Shown here one piece after another: positions 1-8,256 of a stretch of DNA of 64,000 bases. Source of the DNA: Simplicispira lacusdiani (GTDB lineage: Bacteria; Pseudomonadota; Gammaproteobacteria; Burkholderiales; Burkholderiaceae_C); NCBI RefSeq assembly GCF_003604195.1, contig NZ_QXGR01000003.1:299769-363768 (forward strand), read 5' to 3'. The translations under genes and the position numbers were made by a program. The notes under the pieces are model-generated. The model was not told the origin of the DNA. It was given only the letters and a program-made list of their open reading frames with translations, and searched no databases. Within the stretch, counting starts at the first letter, position 1. Each line of letters starts with the position of its first letter.

Positions 1-662
1 GGCCCCATCAAGCCGATGCGGTGCATCAACCGCGCGTCGACATCCTTGGCGTCGATACTGTCAAGCGCCAGCAGCACCGTGCGCAGCGTGGCACCCGCGG
101 AGGGCTCCACCTCCAGCCGCACCGGCGTGGATTCCAGCGCCCCACGCGTCAACAGCCAGCGCAGATCCTCGAAGGAGCGCACCGGGCGCGGCTCCTCGTC
201 GCCCAGGGCGGCGCTGTGCACCAACTCCCCGCCATGCAGCCCGGCCGCCTCGGCCACCGAACCCGGCACCGGGCGTGCCAGGTAAGCCATGGGTTCCTGC
301 ACACCGATCCAGTTGACGGTGGCGTAGAGCAGCACGGCCAGCACCAGGTTTGCCACCGGCCCCGCCGCGACGATGAGGGCGCGCGAGCGCAGCGGCTGGG
401 TGTTGAAGGCCAGGTGGCGCTCCTCGGGCGCCACCGGGGCCTCGCGCTCATCGAGCATGCGCACGTAGCCACCCAGCGGGAACGCGCCCACGACGAATTC
501 CGTGGATGAACCCTTGGGCTGCCAGCGCAGCAGCGGCTTGCCAAACCCCACGGAAAAACGCAGCACCTTGACGCCGCAGGCCACGGCCACGCGGTAATGG
601 CCGTATTCGTGCACGGCGATCAACACCCCCAGCGCGACAAGAAAGGCAATGACGGTCAGCAT
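1..662 (-). CDS. rseP: RIP metalloprotease RseP, N-terminal part (cut by window edge)
   Basis: Site-2 intramembrane zinc protease that cleaves anti-sigma factor RseA in the envelope-stress (sigma-E) pathway. The gene starts at the ATG at 662, after a GGAGCCAGG ribosome site, and runs off the left edge, so about 220 codons are visible and the end is missing. Near the N terminus the translation reads VHEYGHYR, the HExxH zinc-binding helix of site-2 proteases, inside a first hydrophobic segment. A conserved VGFGKPLL and a GGYVRML follow, then a PDZ-like region. It lies 31 bases after dxr in the same direction, the usual order in Burkholderiales (next gene expected outside the window: bamA). Family assignment is firm; the 3' half cannot be judged. 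Confidence 0.93.
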   Translation of the reverse strand, partial: MLTVIAFLVALGVLIAVHEYGHYRVAVACGVKVLRFSVGFGKPLLRWQPKGSSTEFVVGAFPLGGYVRMLDEREAPVAPEERHLAFNTQPLRSRALIVAAGPVANLVLAVLLYATVNWIGVQEPMAYLARPVPGSVAEAAGLHGGELVHSAALGDEEPRPVRSFEDLRWLLTRGALESTPVRLEVEPSAGATLRTVLLALDSIDAKDVDARLMHRIGLMG

Positions 663-693
663 CCTGGCTCCGGTGAACGGTGGAAAACTCAGC

Positions 694-1884
694 TCAGGCG
701 GCCATGCGCTCCACGCCACGCCACGCGGCCTCGCGCGAGCGCGCGTCGAGCGCCAGCAGGTCGCCAAGCGAGTCGGGGTTGGAGGGCGCGACGGCGGACA
801 AAGTTTCCAGGTTCAGCGCATGGATCTGGTCGAAGCGGATGCGCCGCTCCAAAAAGGCGGCCACGGCGACCTCGTTGGCGGCGTTGAGCACGGCCGTCGT
901 GCCCCCGGGCGCCTCCAACGCCTCCCAGGCCAGGCGCAGGCCCGGAAAACGCTCGGGGTGGCCATGGTCGTCGATGGCCTCGAAGGTCATGGCGCCCAGG
1001 GCATGGAAGTCAAGCGCGGTCGCGCCCGACTCCACCCGTTCCGGCCAGGCCAGGCCGTAGGCGATGGGCACGCGCATGTCGGGCGTGCCCAACTGCGCCA
1101 CCACCGAGGTATCGCGGTACTGCACCATGGAGTGGATGATGCTCTGCGGGTGGATGACCACGTCGAGCTGGCGCGGCGCCAGGCCGAACAGGTAGCGTGC
1201 CTCGATGACCTCCAGCGCCTTGTTCATCATCGTGGCCGAATCGACCGAGATCTTGCGCCCCATGACCCAATTGGGGTGGGCGCAGGCTTGTTCGGGCGTG
1301 ACCTCGCGCAAGGTTTTCGGATCGCGCTGGCGGAACGGGCCGCCTGAAGCAGTGAGGATGATCTTGTCCACGCGCCGCTGCCAGGTCGCCGGGTCCTCGG
1401 GCAACGACTGGAAAATGGCCGAGTGCTCGCTGTCGATCGGCAACAGCGTGGCGCCACCCTCGCGCACCGCGCGCAGGAACACCTCGCCACCCACCACCAG
1501 GGCCTCCTTGTTGGCCAGCAGCAGGCGCTTGCCCGCGCGTGCCGCCGCGAGGCACGGCGCCAGCCCGGCCGCGCCGACAATGGCCGCCATGACAGCATCC
1601 ACCTCAGGATGAGATGCTATCGTTTCAATAGCATCTGGCGCTTGCAGTACCTGCGTTGGAAGGCCATTTTGCTCAATTTTCTCGGCCAGCAACCGGGCGT
1701 GCGGCGCGCTGGCCATGACGGCATGGCGCGGACGGAAACGCGCGCACTGCTCCAGCATCAGTTCCACCTGCGTGGCCGCGCTCAGCGCGAAGACCTCGAA
1801 ACGGTCGGGGTGGCGCGCCACCACGTCGAGCGTGCTGGTGCCGATGGAGCCCGTGGAGCCGAGCACCGTGATGCGTTGTTTCAT
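694..1884 (-). CDS. dxr: 1-deoxy-D-xylulose 5-phosphate reductoisomerase
   Basis: Second enzyme of the MEP isoprenoid pathway: converts DXP to 2-C-methyl-D-erythritol 4-phosphate with NADPH. The product is 396 residues, normal for the family. The N terminus has the NADPH-binding GSTGSIG. Further on are the metal/substrate motifs LANKEALV, PIDSEHSAIFQSL, ASGGPF and MNKALEVIEARYLF. Start at ATG 1884, which overlaps the stop of cdsA by four bases (ATGA), so the two are probably translationally coupled. Oddity: bases about 1615-1672 inside the gene match the intergenic family-A repeat of this window and are translated as EQNGLPTQVLQAPDAIETIA, just before the conserved VMAAIVGAAGL. The reading frame stays open and total length is normal, so the enzyme is probably functional. 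Confidence 0.97.
   Translation of the reverse strand: MKQRITVLGSTGSIGTSTLDVVARHPDRFEVFALSAATQVELMLEQCARFRPRHAVMASAPHARLLAEKIEQNGLPTQVLQAPDAIETIASHPEVDAVMAAIVGAAGLAPCLAAARAGKRLLLANKEALVVGGEVFLRAVREGGATLLPIDSEHSAIFQSLPEDPATWQRRVDKIILTASGGPFRQRDPKTLREVTPEQACAHPNWVMGRKISVDSATMMNKALEVIEARYLFGLAPRQLDVVIHPQSIIHSMVQYRDTSVVAQLGTPDMRVPIAYGLAWPERVESGATALDFHALGAMTFEAIDDHGHPERFPGLRLAWEALEAPGGTTAVLNAANEVAVAAFLERRIRFDQIHALNLETLSAVAPSNPDSLGDLLALDARSREAAWRGVERMAA
1615..1672 (+). repeat. Family-A palindromic repeat (copy A1) inside dxr
   Basis: Matches the shared pattern: a GCTAT...ATAGC inverted pair, then CTGGCGCTTGC, a variable middle, then AGGCCATTTT. All other clear copies in the window are intergenic or at gene ends; this one is in the coding sequence of an essential enzyme, read in frame on the opposite strand. 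The second GCGC arm is degenerate. Confidence 0.75.
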
Positions 1885-2735
1885 GCGTGTACCAGGGAGG
1901 AAAGCATCATGGCCAGCGGCAGCGTGGGCAGCAGCGCGTCGACCCGGTCGAGAACGCCACCATGGCCGGGCAGCAGGTTGCTGCTGTCCTTGACACCCGC
2001 GCTGCGCTTGATGAGCGATTCGATGAGGTCGCCCACCACGCTCATGGCCACCATGAACAAGGTGCCCAGCAGCAACAGCCACCAGCCCTGGCGCGCCAAG
2101 CGCGTATAGAAGCTGGCAACCGGCGCCTGCCAGTGCGCATCGGCCACCACCCAGGCCAGGGCCAGGGCCAACACGCCGGCGACACCGCCCCACACGCCTT
2201 CCCAGCTCTTGCCCGGGCTGATCGTGGGAGCCAGCTTGTTCTTGGTGAAGCGCAGGCCGAAGGCCCGGCCGGCGAAGTAGGCGGCGATGTCGGCCATCCA
2301 GACCAGGGTCATCACCGACAGCAGAAAATTGATGCCCACGGCGCGCGCCTGCACCACCGCCAGCCAGGCCAGCCACAGGGCCAGGACGCCGGAGACAAGA
2401 CGTACCACGGCCGGAATGCGCGGCCAGCCAGCCACGCCCGCGCGCAGCAGCCAAGCGCTGCCCAGCACCCAGAACGCCCCCGCGCCCACCCACAACGGCA
2501 ACAGAACGCGGCCGGTCAGCCCAAACATCCAGGAAGCGGCGCACAACGCCACGCACACGGCGCCCACGACCACCGAGCCCGCGCCACCCGCGCCATTGAG
2601 ACGCCCCCACTCCCAGGCGGCGCCTGCCATCAGCACCAGCACCACGGCGGTGAAGGGCTCCGGCGACGGGTAGAACAAAGCGGGCAGCAGGATGGCCAAC
2701 AGGACCAGGGCGGTGATGATGCGCTGCTTCAGCAT
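1881..2735 (-). CDS. cdsA: Phosphatidate cytidylyltransferase
   Basis: Makes CDP-diacylglycerol from phosphatidic acid and CTP, the branch point of phospholipid synthesis, in the inner membrane. The product is 284 residues with repeated hydrophobic segments through most of its length. The C-terminal part carries the CDP-diglyceride synthetase signature, seen as SLIKRSAGVKDSSNLLPGHG followed by GVLDRVD. It sits between uppS (23-base gap) and dxr (four-base overlap) in the conserved lipid/isoprenoid block. Family assignment is clear. Confidence 0.96.
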   Translation of the reverse strand: MLKQRIITALVLLAILLPALFYPSPEPFTAVVLVLMAGAAWEWGRLNGAGGAGSVVVGAVCVALCAASWMFGLTGRVLLPLWVGAGAFWVLGSAWLLRAGVAGWPRIPAVVRLVSGVLALWLAWLAVVQARAVGINFLLSVMTLVWMADIAAYFAGRAFGLRFTKNKLAPTISPGKSWEGVWGGVAGVLALALAWVVADAHWQAPVASFYTRLARQGWWLLLLGTLFMVAMSVVGDLIESLIKRSAGVKDSSNLLPGHGGVLDRVDALLPTLPLAMMLSSLVHA

Positions 2736-2758
2736 GAAGGCCCTTTCAGAACCTGTTT

Positions 2759-3502
2759 TCAGGCGCGCGCCAATGCGGAAGGCGCGGACAGGATTTGCTC
2801 GGAAGTCTTGCCAAAACGGCGCTCGCGCGCATGGAAGGCAGCGATCGCCTCGTCCAGCGCGGCATCGTCGAAATCAGGCCAGAGCTTGTCGCTGAAGTAC
2901 AGCTCGGAGTAGGCGGCCTGCCAGAGCAGGAAGTTGCTCAGTCGCATCTCGCCACCGGTGCGGATCAGGAGGTCGGGATCGGGCACATGGGCCAGCGCCA
3001 TGGCTGCGTTCAGGCTGGTCTCGGTGATGGGTTCGCCCCGCGCCGCCAGCTTGGCCGCGGCCTGGGCCATGTCCCAGCGCCCGCCGTAGTTGAAGCACAC
3101 ATTGAGCACCAGGCGCGTGTTGTGCGCCGTGGCCGCCTCGCCCTGCGCCAGGCCTTCGCGCACCTTGTCGGAGAGACCTGCGCGTTCGCCGACGAAATGC
3201 AGTTGCACGCCATCGCGCAGCAGTTGCGGCACCTCGCGCGACAGGGCCTTGGCCAGCAGTTCCATGAGGCCGGACACCTCTTCCTGCGGGCGGTTCCAGT
3301 TCTCGGACGAAAAAGCGAAGACCGTGAGCACGCCCACGCCACGCTGGGCGCAGGCTTGCACGCAGCGGCGCAGCACGTCCACGCCCTGCTTGTGGCCGGC
3401 CAGGCGCGGCAGGAAGCGGCGCTTGGCCCAGCGGCCGTTGCCATCCATGACGATGGCGATGTGGTGGGGTGGCACCAGATTCTGGGCCATGGGGGCAGAC
3501 AT
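2759..3502 (-). CDS. uppS: Undecaprenyl diphosphate synthase (di-trans,poly-cis type)
   Basis: Cis-prenyltransferase that extends FPP with IPP to the C55 carrier lipid for peptidoglycan and O-antigen. Near the N terminus it has HIAIVMDGNGRWAK, with the catalytic Asp. Near the C terminus it has RTGGEMRLSNFLLWQ and the YFSDKLWPDF region that binds IPP. I placed the start at ATG 3502, giving 247 residues. An in-frame TTG at 3517 overlaps the frr stop codon and would add MKPAA; neither start has a strong ribosome site, so coupling to frr from the TTG is possible. It is an expected member of the frr-uppS-cdsA block. Confidence 0.95.
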   Translation of the reverse strand: MSAPMAQNLVPPHHIAIVMDGNGRWAKRRFLPRLAGHKQGVDVLRRCVQACAQRGVGVLTVFAFSSENWNRPQEEVSGLMELLAKALSREVPQLLRDGVQLHFVGERAGLSDKVREGLAQGEAATAHNTRLVLNVCFNYGGRWDMAQAAAKLAARGEPITETSLNAAMALAHVPDPDLLIRTGGEMRLSNFLLWQAAYSELYFSDKLWPDFDDAALDEAIAAFHARERRFGKTSEQILSAPSALARA

Positions 3503-3513
3503 CGCGGCGGGTT

Positions 3514-4074
3514 TCAAACCGCCATGATTTCCTGTTCCTTGGCAGTCACCAGGGTATCGATCTCGGCGATGTGCCGGTCGGTCACCTTCTGGATGTCTGC
3601 CTCGGCGCGCTTCTGGTCGTCCTCGGAGGCGAGCTTGTCCTTGACCAGCTTCTTCACCGCCTCGTTGGCGTCGCGGCGCAGGTTGCGCACGGCGATCTTG
3701 GCCGACTCACCCTCGTTGCGGGCCAGCTTGGTCATTTCCTTGCGGCGCTCTTCGCTCATGGGGGGCATGGGCACGCGGATCAGGTCGCCCAGGGAGGCCG
3801 GGTTCAGGCCCAGGTCGCTCTCGCGGATGGCCTTCTCGATCTTGGCGCCCATGCCCTTTTCCCAGGGCTGCACGCTGATGGTGCGCGCATCGAGCAGGGA
3901 CACGTTGGCCACCTGCGACAGGGGCACCATGGAGCCGTAGTACTCCACGTGCACCGAGTCGAGCAGGGCGGGATTGGCGCGGCCCGTGCGGATCTTCTGC
4001 AGGTTGTTCTTGAAGGCCACGATGGACTGGTCCATCTTGGTTTCGGCATTCTTCTTGATGTCGGCAATCGTCAT
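3514..4074 (-). CDS. frr: Ribosome recycling factor
   Basis: Splits post-termination ribosomes together with EF-G. The product is 186 residues, the normal size. Recognisable elements are the N-terminal helix region [20 protein letters not shown], the NPALLD stretch, and the C-terminal [21 protein letters not shown] coiled-coil arm. The ATG follows an A/G-rich ribosome site (GAGGAGAAAAC). It is 47 bases downstream of pyrH, as in most proteobacteria, and in the same transcript direction. Confidence 0.97.
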   Translation of the reverse strand: MTIADIKKNAETKMDQSIVAFKNNLQKIRTGRANPALLDSVHVEYYGSMVPLSQVANVSLLDARTISVQPWEKGMGAKIEKAIRESDLGLNPASLGDLIRVPMPPMSEERRKEMTKLARNEGESAKIAVRNLRRDANEAVKKLVKDKLASEDDQKRAEADIQKVTDRHIAEIDTLVTAKEQEIMAV

Positions 4075-4121
4075 GTTTTCTCCTCGGGGGACTGCCGGCC
4101 GCGCCCTGCGCGGCCCGGCCT

Positions 4122-4844
4122 TCAGGCGTAGACCAGCGTGCCTTCGTCTTCGCCCATCACCACGCGCTTGAGGGCGCCGGACTTGAAGATGGAAAAGACC
4201 TTCACGGGCAGCTTCTGGTCACGGCACAGGGCAAACGCCGTGGCATCCATGATGCCCAGGTTCTGCGCCATGGCCTCGTCGAAACTGAGCTTGGCGTAGC
4301 GCGTGGCCGAGGGGTCCTTGTGCGGATCGGCCGTATAGACACCATCGACCTTGGTGGCCTTGAGCACCAGCTCGGCACCGATTTCTGCGCCGCGCAGCGC
4401 GGCGGCGGTATCGGTGGTGAAGAAGGGGTTGCCCGTGCCGGCCGCGAAGACCACCACCTTGCCCTCTTCGAGGTACTGCAGCGCCTTGGGGCGCACATAG
4501 GGCTCGACCACCTGTTCGATGGAGATGGCGGACATCACGCGGGCCGTCAGGCCCTGCTTGTCCATGGCATCGGCCAGCGCCAGCGCGTTCATCACGGTGG
4601 CCAGCATGCCCATGTAGTCGGCCGTGGCGCGGTCCATGCCGACCGAGCCGCCGGCCACGCCACGGAAGATGTTGCCGCCGCCGATCACCACGGCCACCTC
4701 CACCCCCATGCGGGTGACCTCGGCCACCTCCTGCACCATGCGCACGATGGTCGCGCGGTTGATGCCGAAGGCGTCGTCCCCCATGAGCGCCTCGCCCGAC
4801 AGCTTGAGCAGGATGCGCTTGTAGGCTGGCGTGGCGGTGGTCAT
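4122..4844 (-). CDS. pyrH: UMP kinase
   Basis: Phosphorylates UMP to UDP with ATP in pyrimidine nucleotide synthesis; bacterial UMP kinases are amino-acid-kinase-fold hexamers. I chose the ATG at 4844 because the product then begins [20 protein letters not shown] with the family motif, gives 240 residues, and the ATG is preceded by GGAGA. A longer open frame to 4973 reads through non-coding leader. Other conserved parts are [26 protein letters not shown] and [11 protein letters not shown] perfect 8-bp GC hairpin (about 4097-4115) lies between this gene and frr; no U-tract follows, so it is not an obvious terminator. Confidence 0.97.
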   Translation of the reverse strand: MTTATPAYKRILLKLSGEALMGDDAFGINRATIVRMVQEVAEVTRMGVEVAVVIGGGNIFRGVAGGSVGMDRATADYMGMLATVMNALALADAMDKQGLTARVMSAISIEQVVEPYVRPKALQYLEEGKVVVFAAGTGNPFFTTDTAAALRGAEIGAELVLKATKVDGVYTADPHKDPSATRYAKLSFDEAMAQNLGIMDATAFALCRDQKLPVKVFSIFKSGALKRVVMGEDEGTLVYA

Positions 4845-4902
4845 GGGCGGTCTCCGTGGATGGTGTGGATGGGTGAACGGCGAAAGGGGCTGGCAGAGAG
4901 GA

Positions 4903-5829
4903 TCAGGCTGCGGCCTTGGCGGCTGCCACCTGGGCGGCCACTTCGGCGGCGAAGTCGTCCACCTTCTTCTCAATGCCTTCGCCCACGACGTAGAGCGTGA
5001 AGCCCTTGACGGTGGTGTTGGCGGCCTTGAGCATCTGCGCCACGGTCTGCTTGCCGTCGGCGGCCTTCACGAAGACCTGGTCGGCCAGCGAGACTTCCTT
5101 CAGGTACTTCTGCACGGCGCCGTCGATGCGCTTGGCGGTGATTTCGGCGCTCTGCGCAGGCTTGCCAGCGGCCACCAGCTCCTTGTTGGCTTCATCGGCC
5201 TTGCCTTCGGCGACAGCGCGCTCCTTGGCGATCAGGTCGGCGGGCACGTCGGCGCTGGTCAGGGCCACGGGCTTCATGGCGGCCACGTGCATGGCCACGT
5301 CCTTGGCGGCGTTGGCGTCACCGTCGAACTCGACGACCACACCGATGCGCGAGCCGTGCAGGTAGGCCGCCAGGTTGGCGCCGCTGAAACGCTTGAAGCG
5401 GCGGAACGACATGTTCTCGCCGATCTTGCCGATCAGGCCCTTGCGCACGTCTTCCAGCGTGGGGCCGAAGCCGTCCTGCTCGTAGGCGAGTTGACCCAGG
5501 GCCTCGATGTCGGCGGGATTGTGCTTGGCGATCAGCTCGGCCGCGGCCTTGGCCATGGCGATGAAGCTGTCGTTCTTGCTCACGAAGTCGGTTTCGCTGT
5601 TCACTTCGATCAGGGCGCCGGTGGCGCCGTCGATGAAGCTGGCCACCACGCCTTCGGCGGTGACGCGCGAAGCGGCCTTACCGGCCTTGGTGCCGAGCTT
5701 GACGCGCAGCAGCTCTTCGGCCTTGGCCATGTCGCCGTCGGCCTCCGTCAGGGCCTTCTTGCATTCCATCATGGGGGCGTCGGTCTTGCCACGCAGTTCG
5801 GCGACCATGCTTGCGGTAATTGCAGCCAT
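4903..5829 (-). CDS. tsf: Translation elongation factor Ts
   Basis: GDP/GTP exchange factor for EF-Tu. The N terminus [20 protein letters not shown] followed by [14 protein letters not shown] is diagnostic. A region [10 protein letters not shown] and the core MHVAAMKP follow. The product is 308 residues. It follows rpsB with a 114-base gap that contains a hairpin with flanking A/T runs, so tsf may be transcribed at a different level from rpsB. Confidence 0.97.
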   Translation of the reverse strand: MAAITASMVAELRGKTDAPMMECKKALTEADGDMAKAEELLRVKLGTKAGKAASRVTAEGVVASFIDGATGALIEVNSETDFVSKNDSFIAMAKAAAELIAKHNPADIEALGQLAYEQDGFGPTLEDVRKGLIGKIGENMSFRRFKRFSGANLAAYLHGSRIGVVVEFDGDANAAKDVAMHVAAMKPVALTSADVPADLIAKERAVAEGKADEANKELVAAGKPAQSAEITAKRIDGAVQKYLKEVSLADQVFVKAADGKQTVAQMLKAANTTVKGFTLYVVGEGIEKKVDDFAAEVAAQVAAAKAAA

Positions 5830-5881
5830 TTGTGTTTCTCCGTATTCAGTTCAATCGTTCGAGATCAATCGTTTTCCAGAT

Positions 5882-5914
5882 AAAAAAAGGGGGCCGATCG
5901 AGCCCCTCTTTTTC
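5882..5914 (-). terminator. Attenuator/terminator hairpin between rpsB and tsf
   Basis: GGGGC / GCCCC stem with a 7-base loop, flanked by seven A on one side and a CTTTTT tract on the other, so it can act in both directions. In the minus direction it is downstream of rpsB and upstream of tsf. An rpsB-tsf intercistronic attenuator is known in E. coli; partial read-through is inferred here because tsf has no obvious own promoter. Confidence 0.7.
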
Positions 5915-5943
5915 TCCGCGACGCATCGCGCGGGCCCGGGACT

Positions 5944-6696
5944 TCAGGCAGCGGACTCTTCCACTTCCACGAATTCGTCGGAGCCTTCGCCGGAAGCAGC
6001 CTTGGCCACTTCGGTGACGGCGTTGTTGCGGCCTTCGATGATGGCGTCGGCGATGGCGCGCACGTACAGGTCCACGGCCTTGGCGGAGTCGTCGTTGCCG
6101 GGGATAACGTAGTCAATGCCTTCGGGCGAGTGGTTGGTGTCGACCACGCCGATCAGCGGGATGCCCAGCTTGCGGGCTTCGGCGATGGCGATCTTGTGGA
6201 AGCCCACGTCGACCACGAAGATGGCATCGGGCAGGGCATTCATGTCCTGGATGCCGCCGATGTCCTTTTCGAGCTTCTCGATCTCGCGGGCGAACATCAG
6301 CTGTTCCTTCTTGCTCAGGGACTCCAGGCCGGCTTCCTGCTGGGCCTTCATGTCCTTCAGGCGCTTGATCGAGGTCTTCACGGTCTTGAAGTTCGTCAGC
6401 ATGCCACCCAGCCAGCGCTGGTTCACGAAAGGCACGCCGGCGCGCGCGGCTTCGGCGGCGACGGTGTCACGGGCCTGGCGCTTGGTGCCGACGATCAGGA
6501 TGGTGCCGCGGTTGGCCGACAGTTGCGTGGCGAACTTGGTGGCTGCCTGGAGCATCGGCAGCGACTTTTCCAGGTTGATGATGTGGATCTTGTTGCGGTG
6601 GCCGAAGATGTACGGGGCCATCTTGGGGTTCCAGAAGCGGGTTTGGTGGCCGAAGTGGACACCGGCTTCCAGCATTTCGCGCATGGTGACGGACAT
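5944..6696 (-). CDS. rpsB: Small ribosomal subunit protein uS2
   Basis: 30S ribosomal protein S2. Starting at ATG 6696 the product is 250 residues and opens [20 protein letters not shown], the family signature. Later motifs are [24 protein letters not shown] and [20 protein letters not shown]. An upstream in-frame extension to 6795 has no support. First gene of the minus-strand block rpsB-tsf-pyrH-frr-uppS-cdsA-dxr-rseP; the promoter lies in the gap before the divergent amidase gene. Confidence 0.98.
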   Translation of the reverse strand: MSVTMREMLEAGVHFGHQTRFWNPKMAPYIFGHRNKIHIINLEKSLPMLQAATKFATQLSANRGTILIVGTKRQARDTVAAEAARAGVPFVNQRWLGGMLTNFKTVKTSIKRLKDMKAQQEAGLESLSKKEQLMFAREIEKLEKDIGGIQDMNALPDAIFVVDVGFHKIAIAEARKLGIPLIGVVDTNHSPEGIDYVIPGNDDSAKAVDLYVRAIADAIIEGRNNAVTEVAKAASGEGSDEFVEVEESAA

Positions 6697-6737
6697 AAAA
6701 ATACTCCAAAGGTTGGGTCTAAAATCCAGCCCGACAT

Positions 6738-6827
6738 TTGCGGCCTTCCGGGCCGCAACACCTTGATGGGACTGGTTCGCGATTTGTCTTGCCAAGTTTC
6801 AGCACCCGGCAAAACCCAAAGATTCTA
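6738..6827 (-). promoter_or_regulatory. rpsB promoter -10 and leader hairpin
   Basis: On the minus strand an extended -10, TGCTAGAAT (TAGAAT at 6822-6827), lies about 125 bases before rpsB; the -35 is weak. The leader carries a perfect 8-bp hairpin TTGCGGCC/GGCCGCAA (6738-6758). S2 represses its own operon in E. coli through leader RNA; a similar role for this hairpin is only an inference. Confidence 0.5.
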
Positions 6828-6835
6828 GCACAGGC

Positions 6836-8206
6836 ATGCCCAGAGACCTTGACACCACGCGGCGCATGCTGCAGGCCGGCCAAACCAGCGCCCGCTTGGA
6901 AATGGAGGCCGCCCTGGCCGCCGCGCGCTCCCCCGCCTGCGCCCACGCCTTCACCCGCCCGCTGTTCGACGACGCCATCGCCCGCGCCGCCCAGCCCGGC
7001 ATCGAGCGCCTGCCGCTGGCGGGCCTGGCCGTGTCCGTGAAGGACCTGTTCGACATGCAAGGCCTGCCCACGCCCGCTGGCTCGGTGGTACTGGCCGACG
7101 CCCCGCCGGCGGCCGAGGACTGCCCCGCCGTGGCGCGGCTGCGCGCGGCCGGCGCTGCCTTCATCGGCCGCACGAACATGGTGGAATTCGCGTTCTCCGG
7201 CGTGGGCACCAACCCGCACCACGGCACGCCCGCCGCCTGGGATGGGCGCTTTGGCGCCTTGGCCGGCCCGGCGCGCGTGCCCGGTGGCTCGTCGTCGGGC
7301 GCCGGGGTGTCGGTGGCCACGGGCGCGGCCTTCATCGGCCTGGGTTCGGACACGGGCGGCTCGATCCGCATACCGGCCGCCCTGAACGGCATCGTGGGTT
7401 TCAAGAACACCGCCCGGCTGGTGCCCACCGAGGGCGCCGTGCCGCTGTCGACCACGCTGGACACCGCCTGCGCCCTCACGCGCACGGTGCGCGACGCGGT
7501 GCTGGCGCACGAAATCCTGGCCGCGCGCCGTGTCACGCGCAGCCCGGCGCCGCTGTCGGCCTGGCGCCTGGCCGTGCCCTCCGGCATCTTCCTCGACGGA
7601 CTCGACGCGACGGTGGCGCAGGCCTTCGAGCGCTCGCTCGCGGCCCTGCGCGGCGCCGGCGCGCGCATCGACACCATCGACCTGCCCCAGGTGGGCGACC
7701 TGGCCGGCATCCAGGCCACCGGCGGCTTCTCGGCGGCCGAAAGCTACGCCTGGCACCGCCCGCTGCTGGCCCGCGAGGGCCCGCGCTACGACCCGCGCGT
7801 GCGTGCCCGCATCGAGCGCGGCGCCGCCATGGCCGCGTTCGAATACATCGACCTGCTGCGGGCCCGTGCGCGCTGGATCGCCAGCGTGGAGTCCGCCATC
7901 GCGGGGTACGACGCCCTGCTCTCGCCCACGGTGCCCATCGTGGCACCGCCCATCGCCAGCGTCGCACCCGCCGAGGGCCGCGATGCGGCCCAAGACGCCG
8001 CGCGCGACGCCGCGTTCTTCCACGCCAACGGCCTGCTGCTGCGCAACACGAGCATCATCAACATGCTCGACGGCTGCGCGCTGTCCTTGCCCTGCCACGC
8101 CGCTGGGGAACTGCCGGTCGGCATGATGGTGTGGCATGCTGCACTGCACGATGACGCCGTGCTCAACATCAGCCTGCGCATCGAAGAAATACTACAAAAA
8201 CAATAG
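6836..8206 (+). CDS. Amidase signature (AS) family hydrolase
   Basis: 456-residue enzyme of the amidase-signature family, which hydrolyses amide bonds with a Ser-cisSer-Lys triad. The triad is visible: Lys at about 69 in AVSVKDLFD, the glycine/serine loop PGGSSSGAG with the cis-Ser at about 152-153, and the nucleophile at about 176 in GSDTGGSIR. It is not GatA of the amidotransferase: there are no gatB/gatC neighbours and it is shorter. Substrate unknown. The last codons and the TAG stop lie inside a family-A repeat. A DadA-like oxidoreductase follows in the same direction, so the pair may process an amide and then an amino acid; this is inference from proximity. Confidence 0.88.
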   Translation: MPRDLDTTRRMLQAGQTSARLEMEAALAAARSPACAHAFTRPLFDDAIARAAQPGIERLPLAGLAVSVKDLFDMQGLPTPAGSVVLADAPPAAEDCPAVARLRAAGAAFIGRTNMVEFAFSGVGTNPHHGTPAAWDGRFGALAGPARVPGGSSSGAGVSVATGAAFIGLGSDTGGSIRIPAALNGIVGFKNTARLVPTEGAVPLSTTLDTACALTRTVRDAVLAHEILAARRVTRSPAPLSAWRLAVPSGIFLDGLDATVAQAFERSLAALRGAGARIDTIDLPQVGDLAGIQATGGFSAAESYAWHRPLLAREGPRYDPRVRARIERGAAMAAFEYIDLLRARARWIASVESAIAGYDALLSPTVPIVAPPIASVAPAEGRDAAQDAARDAAFFHANGLLLRNTSIINMLDGCALSLPCHAAGELPVGMMVWHAALHDDAVLNISLRIEEILQKQ

Positions 8207-8246
8207 CTACTGACGCTCACCAGCATTGCGCCAGAGGCCAAAAAAA
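8190..8246 (+). repeat. Family-A palindromic repeat (copy A2)
   Basis: Divergent copy at the 3' end of the amidase gene: AATAGCTACTGACGCTC, a GCGCC arm, and AGAGGCCAAAAAA at the end. It supplies the amidase stop codon (caa-TAG) and fills most of the 50-base gap to the next gene. Confidence 0.65.
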
Positions 8247-8256
8247 CTCTGAATCC

